64,000 nt of DNA from Austropuccinia psidii. Taxonomy: Eukaryota > Basidiomycota > Pucciniomycetes > Pucciniales > Sphaerophragmiaceae. The DNA lies in contig JALGQZ010000004.1 of NCBI GenBank assembly GCA_023105745.1, forward strand, positions 61,125,112 through 61,189,111. Reading direction: 5' to 3'. This document shows positions 34,584 to 43,183 of the stretch, in pieces (position 1 is the stretch's first letter; every line of letters starts with the position of its first letter). The translations under genes and the position numbers were made by a program. The notes under the pieces were generated by a model, which worked only from the letters and a program-made list of their open reading frames with translations, did no database searches and was not told where the DNA came from.

Positions 34584-35979
34584 TGTACTTCAATGTGTGG
34601 TGCCTTCAAATACTTCAAGCAGCTTCCGATCTGAAGTTCCTATCTCAACAAAGGAGTCAGGACACCATAAAATGAAGCTACAATGCCCTTCTAGTATTTG
34701 CAAGCAAGTCGAGTTGTGTTATTTGTAAGTGTTGATGACTTCCTATGCCATGTTTATTGATTGATGGATTATTTTTTTTTATTTTTTATATTTGGTACCT
34801 CATTCCTTTCTTGTACTCGCAATTGAACCGGATTAGATGCCTCAATAGTTAAATGGCCCTAGGCGGGGCAATTTCTTGTATATCAATTCTCCGATATCCT
34901 TCAAGAGGTCCTCGGATGTGATAGTATAACGGTAACTTGGCTGCAGTAGAGTGTAAAGTTACCCATCCAGACTAACTCCACTTTATCAGAACCCGTTGTC
35001 ATTTTTCATCTTCTTATTGTTTATTTATTTTATTTTTTTAGATCCGGAAAGGGAGTTGTGGCTTGCATATCTCTGAGGCACGTTACTGCACACTATACGA
35101 AAAGTTTGGGTGTCAATTCTATTGTCGCCTTCGTTCTGCACCTTCGAAGTATGATTTGTAAGCTAGAGCTTTCTTCTGCAGTTGAGCTCATCATTTAGCT
35201 TGGCAGTCTTTCACTAATGCTGTCAGGACTTTTCTGTGATCTTAAGTGAGGTAGGCTACGTTAACTTTTGAAGCTTGCATGTGATGGTTGTTTTTGTCAG
35301 TAGGTTTCTGTCATTTTACCCCTTATCTCTCCTGCATTATTCTTATACTATTAATGTTGCTTAATTCCCCACTGTTTCCAGCTCCGAAGGCATTATCTTC
35401 ATCCAATGTTCTAACACCTCTGGCTCATTCCAGGTCCTTACGCAAGCTAGGATCGGGTCTAAGTTGTTTACCAATACGTCCTGTATGTCCGATATCATTT
35501 ATTTTTTTAGATCTTCAAGGCAAGTCACATTCAGCCTTGTAGTTTTCTGAATTGTACGTCCTCCGTATGTGCCCAATAGGCCGTTGAAGGGGAAACTCCA
35601 ATGCTATTCTGGCTCGGCTACTTACGTTAGAGCCTCCTGGTGATCTTAGTGTGGTAGGCTTTTTTTTACGTCTTAAGCCTGCAGGCAGCGGTTGTTTTTG
35701 TTGGTAGGTTGTTTATTAAAGTGTCACATATATTACCTATGTCCTCTATATCGTATTAATACTTGGTTTAGTTCCCCACTATTTCCAGTTACTAAATTTG
35801 ATGTGTCTTTCATTCTCGATAGCATCAGAGCTATGTTATAGGTCGGAGAACGGATCTCGGCTAATATTGCTTGGTGCTTTCTTCAAAACTCCACCGCTAT
35901 GTGGCTAAGCCTGTTGAGTCCAGAAATCATTGGAGTTTGTTTGGGGGAGCTCCTTCTTTCATTGCTATGGGCCGGCCAG
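34584..35979 (+). other. CpG-retaining island, unassigned part with a direct repeat
   Basis: No long open frame. CpGs are frequent here, unlike both flanks. A segment is duplicated about 404 bp apart (35237-35390 and 35641-35788), sharing TGATCTTA, GGTAGGCT, GGTTGTTTTTGT, GTAGGTT and TTCCCCACT(G/A)TTTCCAG. Splice-like signals are visible, such as GTAAGTGTT near 34721 and pyrimidine runs ending TTTTTTTAG near 35041 and 35503. A spliced plus-strand transcript is possible but no coding exon is recognised. It lies upstream of the TATA box at 35980. Confidence 0.5.
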
Positions 35980-35987
35980 TATAAATA
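35980..35987 (+). promoter_or_regulatory. TATA box of the opposite-strand gene in F4
   Basis: TATAAATA, preceded by GGGCCGGCCAG and followed by GCGGCTCC. Transcription would start near 36010, about 70 bp before the intron donor. The orientation is opposite to the F4 genes. Confidence 0.65.
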
Positions 35988-36081
35988 GCGGCTCCCTTTC
36001 TGATATGTTCTCCCATCTTGTACTTTCCCAGTTATATTATCACTTATTATTCAACTACCTCTATTGGCTCAACTACTTCTG

Positions 36082-36224
36082 GTAACGTATATATTTTATA
36101 TAATAATTTTTATATATATTTTGTTTCGTTCTTTATTAATTTGATTTGATAATTGTGTTGGGCATTTAAATATTGATTTTGTTTCTTCCATTCCCTTTGT
36201 TTTGGTTGTGTCTTATTTACTTAG
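36082..36224 (+). other. Predicted 5'-UTR intron
   Basis: A donor GTAACG at 36082 and an acceptor TTACTTAG ending at 36224, after a pyrimidine-rich stretch, define a 143-nt intron. It ends 11 bases before the ATG of the small gene. Confidence 0.55.
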
Positions 36225-36235
36225 AACTTCTTGCA

Positions 36236-36667
36236 ATGAATCCTCAGGGCCGTTCATATGGTTTGGGTTATTCCGACCTCATTAACATCTTCAGTACTGA
36301 AGAATTAGAGGAATTATTATTTGGCTATCCCTCCTCCCCTTCAAGAAGCACAACCTTCTGGGATTATTTTAACAATCCCCACTTGACCCCTCCATCTCCT
36401 CCAGCTCTGGCACCAATTTCGAACGCCTCCTCCCCGTTCTCTTATTCGGAGGAAATTCCGGAAGCCGCAATGGCTTTCTACGCTTTTATCGAAGGCAAGT
36501 ATGACCCTCGTCTTTTTGTTCCAGACCCCTTCAATTATTTTTCAAACGAGGGGGCCTATTCTGCTATTAAACCCAAAAGACGCCGTCAGCAGAGAAGAAT
36601 GCACCCCTACTATTTACGCCCCCGTGATTCCAATGGACGGGCTATTACAACTCGTCAACTATCTTAG
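36236..36667 (+). CDS. 143-residue protein with arginine-rich motif, opposite strand inside F4
   Basis: The ATG at 36236 starts MNPQGRSYGLGYSDLINIF; an in-frame ATG upstream at 36173 would lie inside the predicted intron. The N-terminus has a short acidic helix-like stretch (STEELEELLFG). The middle (about residues 30-70) is Pro/Ser-rich. Further on come aromatic words (AFYAFIEGKY, FVPDPFNYF) and a basic block KPKRRRQQRR (about 113-122), followed by HPYYLRPRD. The block could be a nuclear localisation signal or an arginine-rich RNA-binding motif. I do not recognise the family. The gene has its own TATA box and 5'-UTR intron, and its codons contain CpG unlike the F4 genes. It may be a captured host gene or an antisense accessory gene of F4. 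Confidence 0.65.
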   Translation: MNPQGRSYGLGYSDLINIFSTEELEELLFGYPSSPSRSTTFWDYFNNPHLTPPSPPALAPISNASSPFSYSEEIPEAAMAFYAFIEGKYDPRLFVPDPFNYFSNEGAYSAIKPKRRRQQRRMHPYYLRPRDSNGRAITTRQLS

Positions 36668-37740
36668 GTTGGTTTTAGTTCCTGCTTGTATTTAATTGTT
36701 AGAATGTCCATGTAGCTAATCTTTGGCCTTCTCTTTTTTTTTTTTTTTGCTATGTAATAAGTCATTGTTTTCCTTTGGTCTTTATATGTTTTGACACGTA
36801 GTCCTTGCGAGTTATTATCTTGTCACCGTAGTCGCGTCTTTTATTGAGTTGCAACTGCTTGCACTCCTAATTTTGACGTAATGTGCCCGAATTAAAAGAA
36901 TGGAGATAGCTTCATTTATACAAAGAGAAACTCTAATAAAAAATCAAGTTCCAATGGAACTTGAAGAGAGAGAGAGAGAAAAAAAAATCCAATCGAGAGA
37001 GTTGCTATAATACTAAGATAAGCATGCTAAAACAATAAAATAAAAAAAAAAACTAAAATATTTAAATAATAATAAAAAAATAATAACATGGTCATAAAGG
37101 ATAAAGTAAAAAAATAGTACAATGAGCTAATGTAAAGGCTGAAGTTTCAGTCTGTAATTGACTCTTGGGATATTTCCTTCAGTGATTTTATCTTTTCAGA
37201 ACATCTAGATGACTATCTGTGTAGTAATTTTTTTATAATTTTCTAAAGATAATGTAAGTTTTTTTTTTTATATTTATTTTATATTTATGATTTTTTTTTT
37301 TTTTTAATATTATAATTTACTAAGTGTGAATAAAGTGAAGACTAATTTTGAATTTTTTAGAGCTATTTATTTTATTTTATTTTTTATGAATAAAAAAAAT
37401 TAAAATAATATAAATAGTGAAATAAGAAAAAAAGTAGATAAATAAATGAAGCATTTTTAATATCATGTAGGTTTTTTCTTTAGTTATCATCTTCTGGTAT
37501 GAACTGAATTGAAACTGATTTTTTTTTTTTTTTTTTTTTTCTTGTTTTATTTATTTTTATATTTTTAGAACTGATTATTATTATTTATTTTTGGTTAAGT
37601 AAAGAAAAAAAATCATAAAAAGAATCTTCAATATCAAGTAAGTTTTTCATCTTTGTTTTTCTCCTAAGCTTATGTCAATTGAAGCGTATTTCTTTTTTTT
37701 AGGGTGATCATGAGAGTAAAACAGGTGAGTTTACTACCAA
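36668..37740. other. Spacer after the opposite-strand gene
   Basis: CpGs continue to about 37000 (CACGTAGTCC, GTCGCGTC, AATCGAGAG), with a short (GA)n near 36970. After that the DNA is CpG-free and dominated by A and T runs (37260-37560). No gene is visible. The island therefore ends near 37000. Confidence 0.55.
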
Positions 37741-38496
37741 TTATTTCCTTTGACCAAGTATCTTCTTAACTAATTCTTGTTTGATAAATTTTCCTCCCCT
37801 CCATTTTTCTCTCTTGAGAGCTTTTAGGAGGTATTCTTCATAGAATGAGTTCCATTCTTCTATATTCAATTCAGTTGCATCATTTTTGATTCTGAGGATT
37901 GCTGGTATAAGTGCTTCTTCCCAATGACATTCCCATATAGAATTTTTTACCATAGAATTTCCTGAGAGATTGCTAATTGTTCCATTTTTAACTTCAAAAT
38001 CCTGAAGGTTTAGCCAGTCTTGGCTTTCCCAGGTTTTCCAAAATAATGATTTCCTGAGGGGTTCATTTATGTCAAATATTTCATTCCAGTAATTGTTTCC
38101 AAGGTTGCCTTCAACTCCATCCCAGGTCAGTAAATCCAAGAATTCATACTTTGTGAGGTTGAATCCAGCTAATTCTTTCCATGGATGACAAATGACAGTT
38201 TCTGATAGTGATTTTTCTTGTTCAAAGATGTCCTCGAACTCAATATATGGAAGTATTATGGTGGAAATATCAGGACAAGGTTCTGGTTTTATCTTAAAGA
38301 ACCAGTCAGGATTTTCATCTATTTCTTGTTGATTGATGTAATTTGCCCAGACTTCTTTTTCTTCTAGCCAGCTGATATCTGTGTCCATTGACCAGGGATT
38401 TTTATCAAGTAATGGCCATGACTCCATTTTGAAGGATTTGAAGGGATCTGATGTGTTAAGGTAAGATGAATAGAGAATAGTATCAAGTTTATTCAT
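37741..38496 (-). CDS. F4 accessory protein 2, unknown family
   Basis: From ATG at 38496 it encodes 251 residues, acidic and unusually Trp-rich (WPLLDKNPWSMDTDISWLEE). I do not recognise it. The middle (about residues 80-165) aligns with accessory region 1 at 39183-39680. Shared patterns are LPYI-x-FEDI, then LLT-x2-G-x2-GNL-x-N-x2-W-x-EIF, then spaced W residues. The C-terminus is basic. It is uninterrupted, while the paralogue has stops. It lies between protease and RT, a position where no standard Ty3/gypsy gene is expected. Confidence 0.7.
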   Translation of the reverse strand: MNKLDTILYSSYLNTSDPFKSFKMESWPLLDKNPWSMDTDISWLEEKEVWANYINQQEIDENPDWFFKIKPEPCPDISTIILPYIEFEDIFEQEKSLSETVICHPWKELAGFNLTKYEFLDLLTWDGVEGNLGNNYWNEIFDINEPLRKSLFWKTWESQDWLNLQDFEVKNGTISNLSGNSMVKNSIWECHWEEALIPAILRIKNDATELNIEEWNSFYEEYLLKALKREKWRGGKFIKQELVKKILGQRK

Positions 38497-38562
38497 CAAA
38501 AATAGTTTGAGGGTAGTTTGAATGGATTTTCAATGGTAATTTTGGGTAAGAATCTGGATATT

Positions 38563-39077
38563 CCTCTTTGATAAGGCAGGAGGTTACTGCCTTGTGATGA
38601 TTGGGTTTTGGTGAAGGAAAAGGGTGACTTTAGTTGCTAAAAAAATTAATTTTCCTCTTTGATAAGGCAGGAAGTCACTGCCTAATGATTTGGATGATTT
38701 CTTGTTTCTTTGGGTGAGTTTAATTGGTTATTTTTGGTTGATAAGAAATTATTTTCCTCTTTGATAAGGCAGGAGGTCACTGCCTAGTGTTTTTGTTTTC
38801 TCTTTTTTTTTTGATATTGATGGAGTTTCTTTAAAGTGCCAAAGGGTTTATTTGTTGATATCTTTATATTCTGGTTGGCAAATTGAATTTCTTCATTGAT
38901 AATTTGGTCTTCTTTTATTAATTATTCCCCATAGGATCCAAAAAATTGGTGAATTGGCCATGGTGAAGGTGATTGATATATTTTTGTAAGTTTTTTTTTT
39001 TTTTTTTGGGTTTGTTAATTTTTTAAGGAATAATTTGTTGATGAATTTCTTCTTTTTTAAGGCAGGAAGTCACTGCC
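38563..39077 (-). ncRNA. Pseudoknot array B: four copies between the accessory ORFs
   Basis: Copies at 38563-38591, 38654-38682, 38756-38784 and 39049-39077. Plus-strand order is CCTC, an eight-base spacer (TTTGATAA in three copies), GGCAG, GAGG, three bases, CTGCC. GGCAG/CTGCC is one stem and CCTC/GAGG the interleaved one. The second stem is CCTC/GAGG twice, CCTC/GAAG once (G-U paired on the minus strand) and CTTC/GAAG once, a full compensatory change. Loop lengths (3, 0, 8 on the minus strand) are sterically good for an element-sense RNA. Confidence 0.7.
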
Positions 39078-39182
39078 TATTGAGAGAAAATATCAAATAA
39101 ATAAAAAAAGAAACTAATAATACATTTTATAGGTGATACTGATACATTTTAGGAAAAAAAATCTTGATTTTGTTGGTTTTAT

Positions 39183-40079
39183 TCAAAGTTGAGCTCCCCC
39201 AAGTGGGGAAGGTGAGTGTCTGTTGAGTAACCTGGCCAAAATCAGGTCTTTGAGGGCTTCCACAAAGTTATTTCTTTCCTCAATTTCTGGTTCCGATGGA
39301 AATTCTGACCACCATAAGTCTTCATCAATGAATATATATCCATCTCCAACCCATTTCAATTTTCCAGTTTGGTATGTTGATCCATTCAATCCAAGGTACC
39401 ACTGGGCCCAAATTTGGTTGAAGTAAAGTCCTCTTCTTGGTAGTGTGGCCATTTCAAATATTTCATCCCAGAATTGATTTTCAAGGTTACCTTTAATTCC
39501 CTCTTCAGTTAATAAATCTTAGAATTGGATATTGTTTAAGTTTGATCCTGGAAGGTGACATAAGTATTTATCTTCACATAAAATTTCTTGAGCTTCATCC
39601 CCATAAATGTCTTCAAAGGTGATGTATGGCAGGTAAATGTAATTTTATTCATTTTCTAAAATGGATTCTGTTTCATCCTCTTAATTGGGAGGTTGCCTGA
39701 TAAATTCAGGGTTTTCCAGTTGCCATTCATAAGGTTCTTCTTGGTTGTTCAATGGTCTGTCCAAGAAGTTGATATGGTATGTGTCTTTTAAATTTTTGTC
39801 TCTTTCTTCCATAACTCTGAGGTCCTTTTCAATTTCATTTATAATTTCTTCATCTGAGAGCTCATGATGTTCACTAAATCTGACTTTCGTCTTTTTAGGT
39901 TTAGTTTTGAAAGGATTTACATTTATTTTCTCATTCCCATCCACCAAAATTTGGAATGTTTCTTTTTTATTGTCAATTGGGTTGTAACTTATATTGGGTA
40001 ATTCATCTTCAGAGTTTGAGTATTCAAGTTGTCTTTTGAGATTGCTTGGCCATTGGGTATTTTGTAAATATTGACCAAA
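39183..40079 (-). pseudogene. F4 accessory region 1, in frame with protease, several stops
   Basis: The frame of gag and protease continues after a TAA at 40080 for nearly 300 codons with further stops near 39681, 39645 and 39519. Words include VRFSEHHELSDEEIINEIEK, YIYLPYITFEDIYG, LLTEEGIKGNLENQFWDEIF and WAQWYLGLNGSTY. The second half is paralogous to accessory protein 2. All breaks are single stop codons without a frame change, so it was probably part of a longer Gag-Pro-accessory polyprotein, or it is read by suppression. Confidence 0.55.
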
Positions 40080-40856
40080 TTAATCACTTTTTGGAGATAT
40101 GGATAGCCCTTGGGTCTTCTGGGTTAAATTGATTATGGTATTGTCTCTTTTTTCATTTTTATCCTTCTTTCCTGGGTTATTTCTGACCAATTTTGCCATA
40201 TTACATAAATCCATTCCTGTAGGTGGTCCAGTTTGCCATCCAAGTGCTTGAGGCTTGCATATTGGCATGCATAATCTTCTTCCATCAGGCTCTTGATAAC
40301 TGAGTATCTCACCTTGTTTATGGGAAAATTCTAGTCTGATATTGTTGTCTGCCAACAAAGGTCTTCCAAGTACTGTATGGACAGATCCTTTTGCAATGAA
40401 GAAGTGAATTAGAGTTTCTTCACCTGAAGCCAAAATTATTGGAGTAAATTCTGAAAGTGCAACCAATGAAGTGGTATGGCCTCCAATTCCCCTAAGGTTC
40501 ATGTTAAGATTTCTTGTTGTGAGTGAAGCTTTGATTGCTATTTCTTCTGGTATAATTTTGAGTTCTGCTCCAGTGTCCACTAATGCTCTGATAGGATATT
40601 CTTCCTTTCCAATAAAGATTTCCATAAATCCCAAAGAACAGGCATAATGAATCTTGGGCTTTTGTATTTCTTTGAATCCAAATGTTAATAGTCTTTCTTG
40701 AAGATCCATTGAGTTGAGTGATTTAATTTTTTCCTTGTCTTTTTCTGATAATTCTTGTAATTTATGGACAAAATTGGGTGACATCCTCAAAATTTCTTCA
40801 ATGGTGAGGTTGATCTTTTGTTGCATAATTTTCTTAATAATTTTGTCAATTTCCAA
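40080..40856 (-). CDS. F4 aspartic protease region
   Basis: This retropepsin would cleave the polyprotein. The catalytic word is ALVDTGAELKII (about residues 90-101 of the frame), with a flap-like IGGHTT and the family word VLGRPLLADNNI. The frame is the same as gag, separated by one TAA at 40914-40916, and is open through the gap, so a Gag-Pro fusion by readthrough or by loss of a sense codon is likely. There is no good ATG before residue 11. Unlike usual Ty3/gypsy pol, RT does not follow. Confidence 0.8.
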   Translation of the reverse strand: MEIDKIIKKIMQQKINLTIEEILRMSPNFVHKLQELSEKDKEKIKSLNSMDLQERLLTFGFKEIQKPKIHYACSLGFMEIFIGKEEYPIRALVDTGAELKIIPEEIAIKASLTTRNLNMNLRGIGGHTTSLVALSEFTPIILASGEETLIHFFIAKGSVHTVLGRPLLADNNIRLEFSHKQGEILSYQEPDGRRLCMPICKPQALGWQTGPPTGMDLCNMAKLVRNNPGKKDKNEKRDNTIINLTQKTQGLSISPKSD

Positions 40857-40913
40857 TTTAGTTTCAACTTGTTTCTTTAGAGGTTTTCTGAACTTTTCTT
40901 CTTCTTTGGGAAT

Positions 40914-42812
40914 TTATTCTTCTTCATCCTTATTGGCAATATTTTCAATTTCCTCCTCAGGTTGGTCTGGTTTTGGAATATCTGAATTTTGGAATTTGGT
41001 GGGAATTATTACTCTTTCCTCTTCTTTTTCTTCTTCAATGTAAGTTCCTGGAATAGCTGCTTTCTTTTTTAGCTCTTGATTTTGGGATTGTCTTTCCATT
41101 CTTTGCTTGGTCTGCCTTAATCCAATGTGTGATTCAAATGGGTCATTGGCTGAGGAAATGGTAGGTGGTTTCCAATTTGACCAATCTTCAACATGTGCAA
41201 TTGAGGTTGATTTATCCTCTGATTTCTTTTCAGTGGGCTTAACCTCTTCTTCTTGTTTTGGTTTTACAGTAGGTTTTTCCATGAATTTCTTGTTGAGTTC
41301 TGCTTGTTCTTTTGCAAAGGCCCTGACTATGTCTTTGGCACTTTCATTTCCTTCCATAGGTACTCTCTGATAGTTGGGGAAGAGGTAAGATGCTCCTTGG
41401 GTTCTGACAATTCTTTTGTCCAAGTCTTCAGCAAGGTGAGTGCATCTAGTTGCTGAATGTCCTTCTTCCTTGCAGTAAGCACATTTAATTGGTGGTCTTG
41501 GGGCCATTTGAGCTGGTATGTATGGTTGATAACTGGATGAAAATGGTGGTAAAGGATTCCTTGGCCTGTATGGTTGATTATTTTGAGGTAACCTTTGCTC
41601 TTGATTATTGTTCCAGTTCCTTCTTGGTGGATTAACTGCTTCTGAAAGGGTTTTGAGTTGATTCAAAACTTCTTTAACTGATTCTTTTCCCTCATTTCTT
41701 GGTTGAGGCTCTGGTTGTGGAGAATTTTTGATCTTTTGGGTGAGTTCTTTTACTTGTTTTAAGACTTCATCCCAGCTTTCATCCTCAAATCTTGTTTTCT
41801 TTTCTGAAGGTTTTGGTTTAGAAAATTCCTTTTGTTGAATCAGTACCTTGGCCTCCAAGTCTTGTTCAATGTATAATTTCAAAATATCCAATCTTGGAAT
41901 GATGTAACCTCCATCCAAGGCTTGAACCATAGCTCTGTATTTAATCATTTCTTTGTAAATTGATTCTTGAACACTAGTGGAAAGACTGGCCAATATTTCC
42001 TGGTTATGATTGATATCACCTTGGATATATTGGTATCTTTTGAGGTAAGTGATGATTGCTTCATATTCCCCAATGAATTTTCTGTATTGAGTCATGTTCC
42101 TTATTCCACCTTCTTGTTGAGTTTTTGTGAATAATTCAGTGATTGAGGATAATCTGTATCTTCTTTCAGGTGAGACTGTTCCCCATCTTCTTTTCATATC
42201 CACTTTTAATTGATCCCAATCAGCTGTTTCATATCCTGGCATTCCTTCAATATGATAACTGATTTCTTCATCTTTTGTCCAAAATGCTATTTGTCTTGCA
42301 ATGTCTCTTCCACTTGCTCCTTCAATTTCTGCAATATTTTCAACTTTCTTGATGAATCTTTCCACATCCTTTCCATCAAACCACAGATTATAGTCCTTGG
42401 CTCTGATTTTCACTATTGGAGTAGTATTTCTTGGAATTTCTTGATGTAATGGAGTTGGAATTTGGGAAGAAATGTTGACTCTTCTTGGTAAGGTACTTTG
42501 TCTTTGTTCTGTATAAGGTGTTGATGTGGCCATGGGTCTTGGATAAGGTGAAGGTGATCCATGCTGCCTGAATGATCTTGGAAGGGTGGTTTGTTCTTCA
42601 AGTGGACTATTTTGTGGAGTATAACTTGATGATTTATTTTTTCCTTCTTTTTTGATTAGTGCTAGTAATTCTGCTTGCATTTCTAGCATCTTATGCTGAA
42701 GTCTCTCTGTTGAAGACATTTTTTCCTGTCCTTCAACAGTTTCTTCATTAAAGTTTTCTTCCTGGATTTCTTCAATACTACCAGGTAATTTTGATGATGA
42801 AGGTTTATCCAT
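40914..42812 (-). CDS. gag: F4 Gag
   Basis: The first ATG in frame is at 42812 (MDKPSSSKLPGS), giving 632 residues. The frame is open without ATG up to about 43120, so a non-ATG or spliced start is possible. The N-terminal part is Ser/Pro/Gln-rich. The capsid-like core (about 150-330) has LWFDGKDVERFIKKVE, ASGRDIARQIAFW and ADWDQLKVDMKRRWG. A zinc knuckle C-AY-C-KEEG-H-SATR-C follows, then an acidic C-terminus. This core type is common in basidiomycete elements. The stop TAA is followed in frame by the protease. Confidence 0.88.
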   Translation of the reverse strand: MDKPSSSKLPGSIEEIQEENFNEETVEGQEKMSSTERLQHKMLEMQAELLALIKKEGKNKSSSYTPQNSPLEEQTTLPRSFRQHGSPSPYPRPMATSTPYTEQRQSTLPRRVNISSQIPTPLHQEIPRNTTPIVKIRAKDYNLWFDGKDVERFIKKVENIAEIEGASGRDIARQIAFWTKDEEISYHIEGMPGYETADWDQLKVDMKRRWGTVSPERRYRLSSITELFTKTQQEGGIRNMTQYRKFIGEYEAIITYLKRYQYIQGDINHNQEILASLSTSVQESIYKEMIKYRAMVQALDGGYIIPRLDILKLYIEQDLEAKVLIQQKEFSKPKPSEKKTRFEDESWDEVLKQVKELTQKIKNSPQPEPQPRNEGKESVKEVLNQLKTLSEAVNPPRRNWNNNQEQRLPQNNQPYRPRNPLPPFSSSYQPYIPAQMAPRPPIKCAYCKEEGHSATRCTHLAEDLDKRIVRTQGASYLFPNYQRVPMEGNESAKDIVRAFAKEQAELNKKFMEKPTVKPKQEEEVKPTEKKSEDKSTSIAHVEDWSNWKPPTISSANDPFESHIGLRQTKQRMERQSQNQELKKKAAIPGTYIEEEKEEERVIIPTKFQNSDIPKPDQPEEEIENIANKDEEE

Positions 42813-43163
42813 TTTTGATTTATTTATTTCTTCCTTTGATTTTGGTGTTGAGTTATTGATTTTATTTCTTTCAAGGAGATCAAGGAAAAATTTCTCCACA
42901 ACCTTCAAGTCCCTTTTATTGGTTCTTGGTGTTGCAATAGGAAAATTAGAATATTTCTCTGATTCCTCTCCTAGTTCTGTTTCTTGCTTTGGTGGATAAG
43001 AGTAATGGTCAGAGTCAGTTGATGATTCAGATTCTTGAGATGATGGTTTTGGCTGATTTTGATTATTTGAATCCAGTTTTTGTGATAAAAAAAAATAGTA
43101 TTCTTGGAGTTGTTAAGAATTTTTTGTATTTTAATTGATTTTTTATTGAAGTTGAGGTTGTCT

Positions 43164-43181
43164 GCCACTGTTGGGACACCA
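43164..43181 (-). promoter_or_regulatory. Primer-binding site of F4
   Basis: On the minus strand TGGTGTCCCAACAGTGGC starts two bases after the end of the 5' LTR. It begins with TGG, as expected for pairing with a tRNA CCA 3' end. The tRNA was not identified. Confidence 0.7.
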
Positions 43182-43183
43182 GA

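Noticed and set aside
34913..34985. tRNA-like stretch (TGATAGTATAACGGTAAC resembles a D-arm)
   Set aside because: No B box, acceptor stem or anticodon arm could be found.
34183..37000. Island as a minus-strand poly(A) retroposon ending in the T35 run
   Set aside because: No target-site duplication was found, and the predicted intron and ORF read in the opposite direction.
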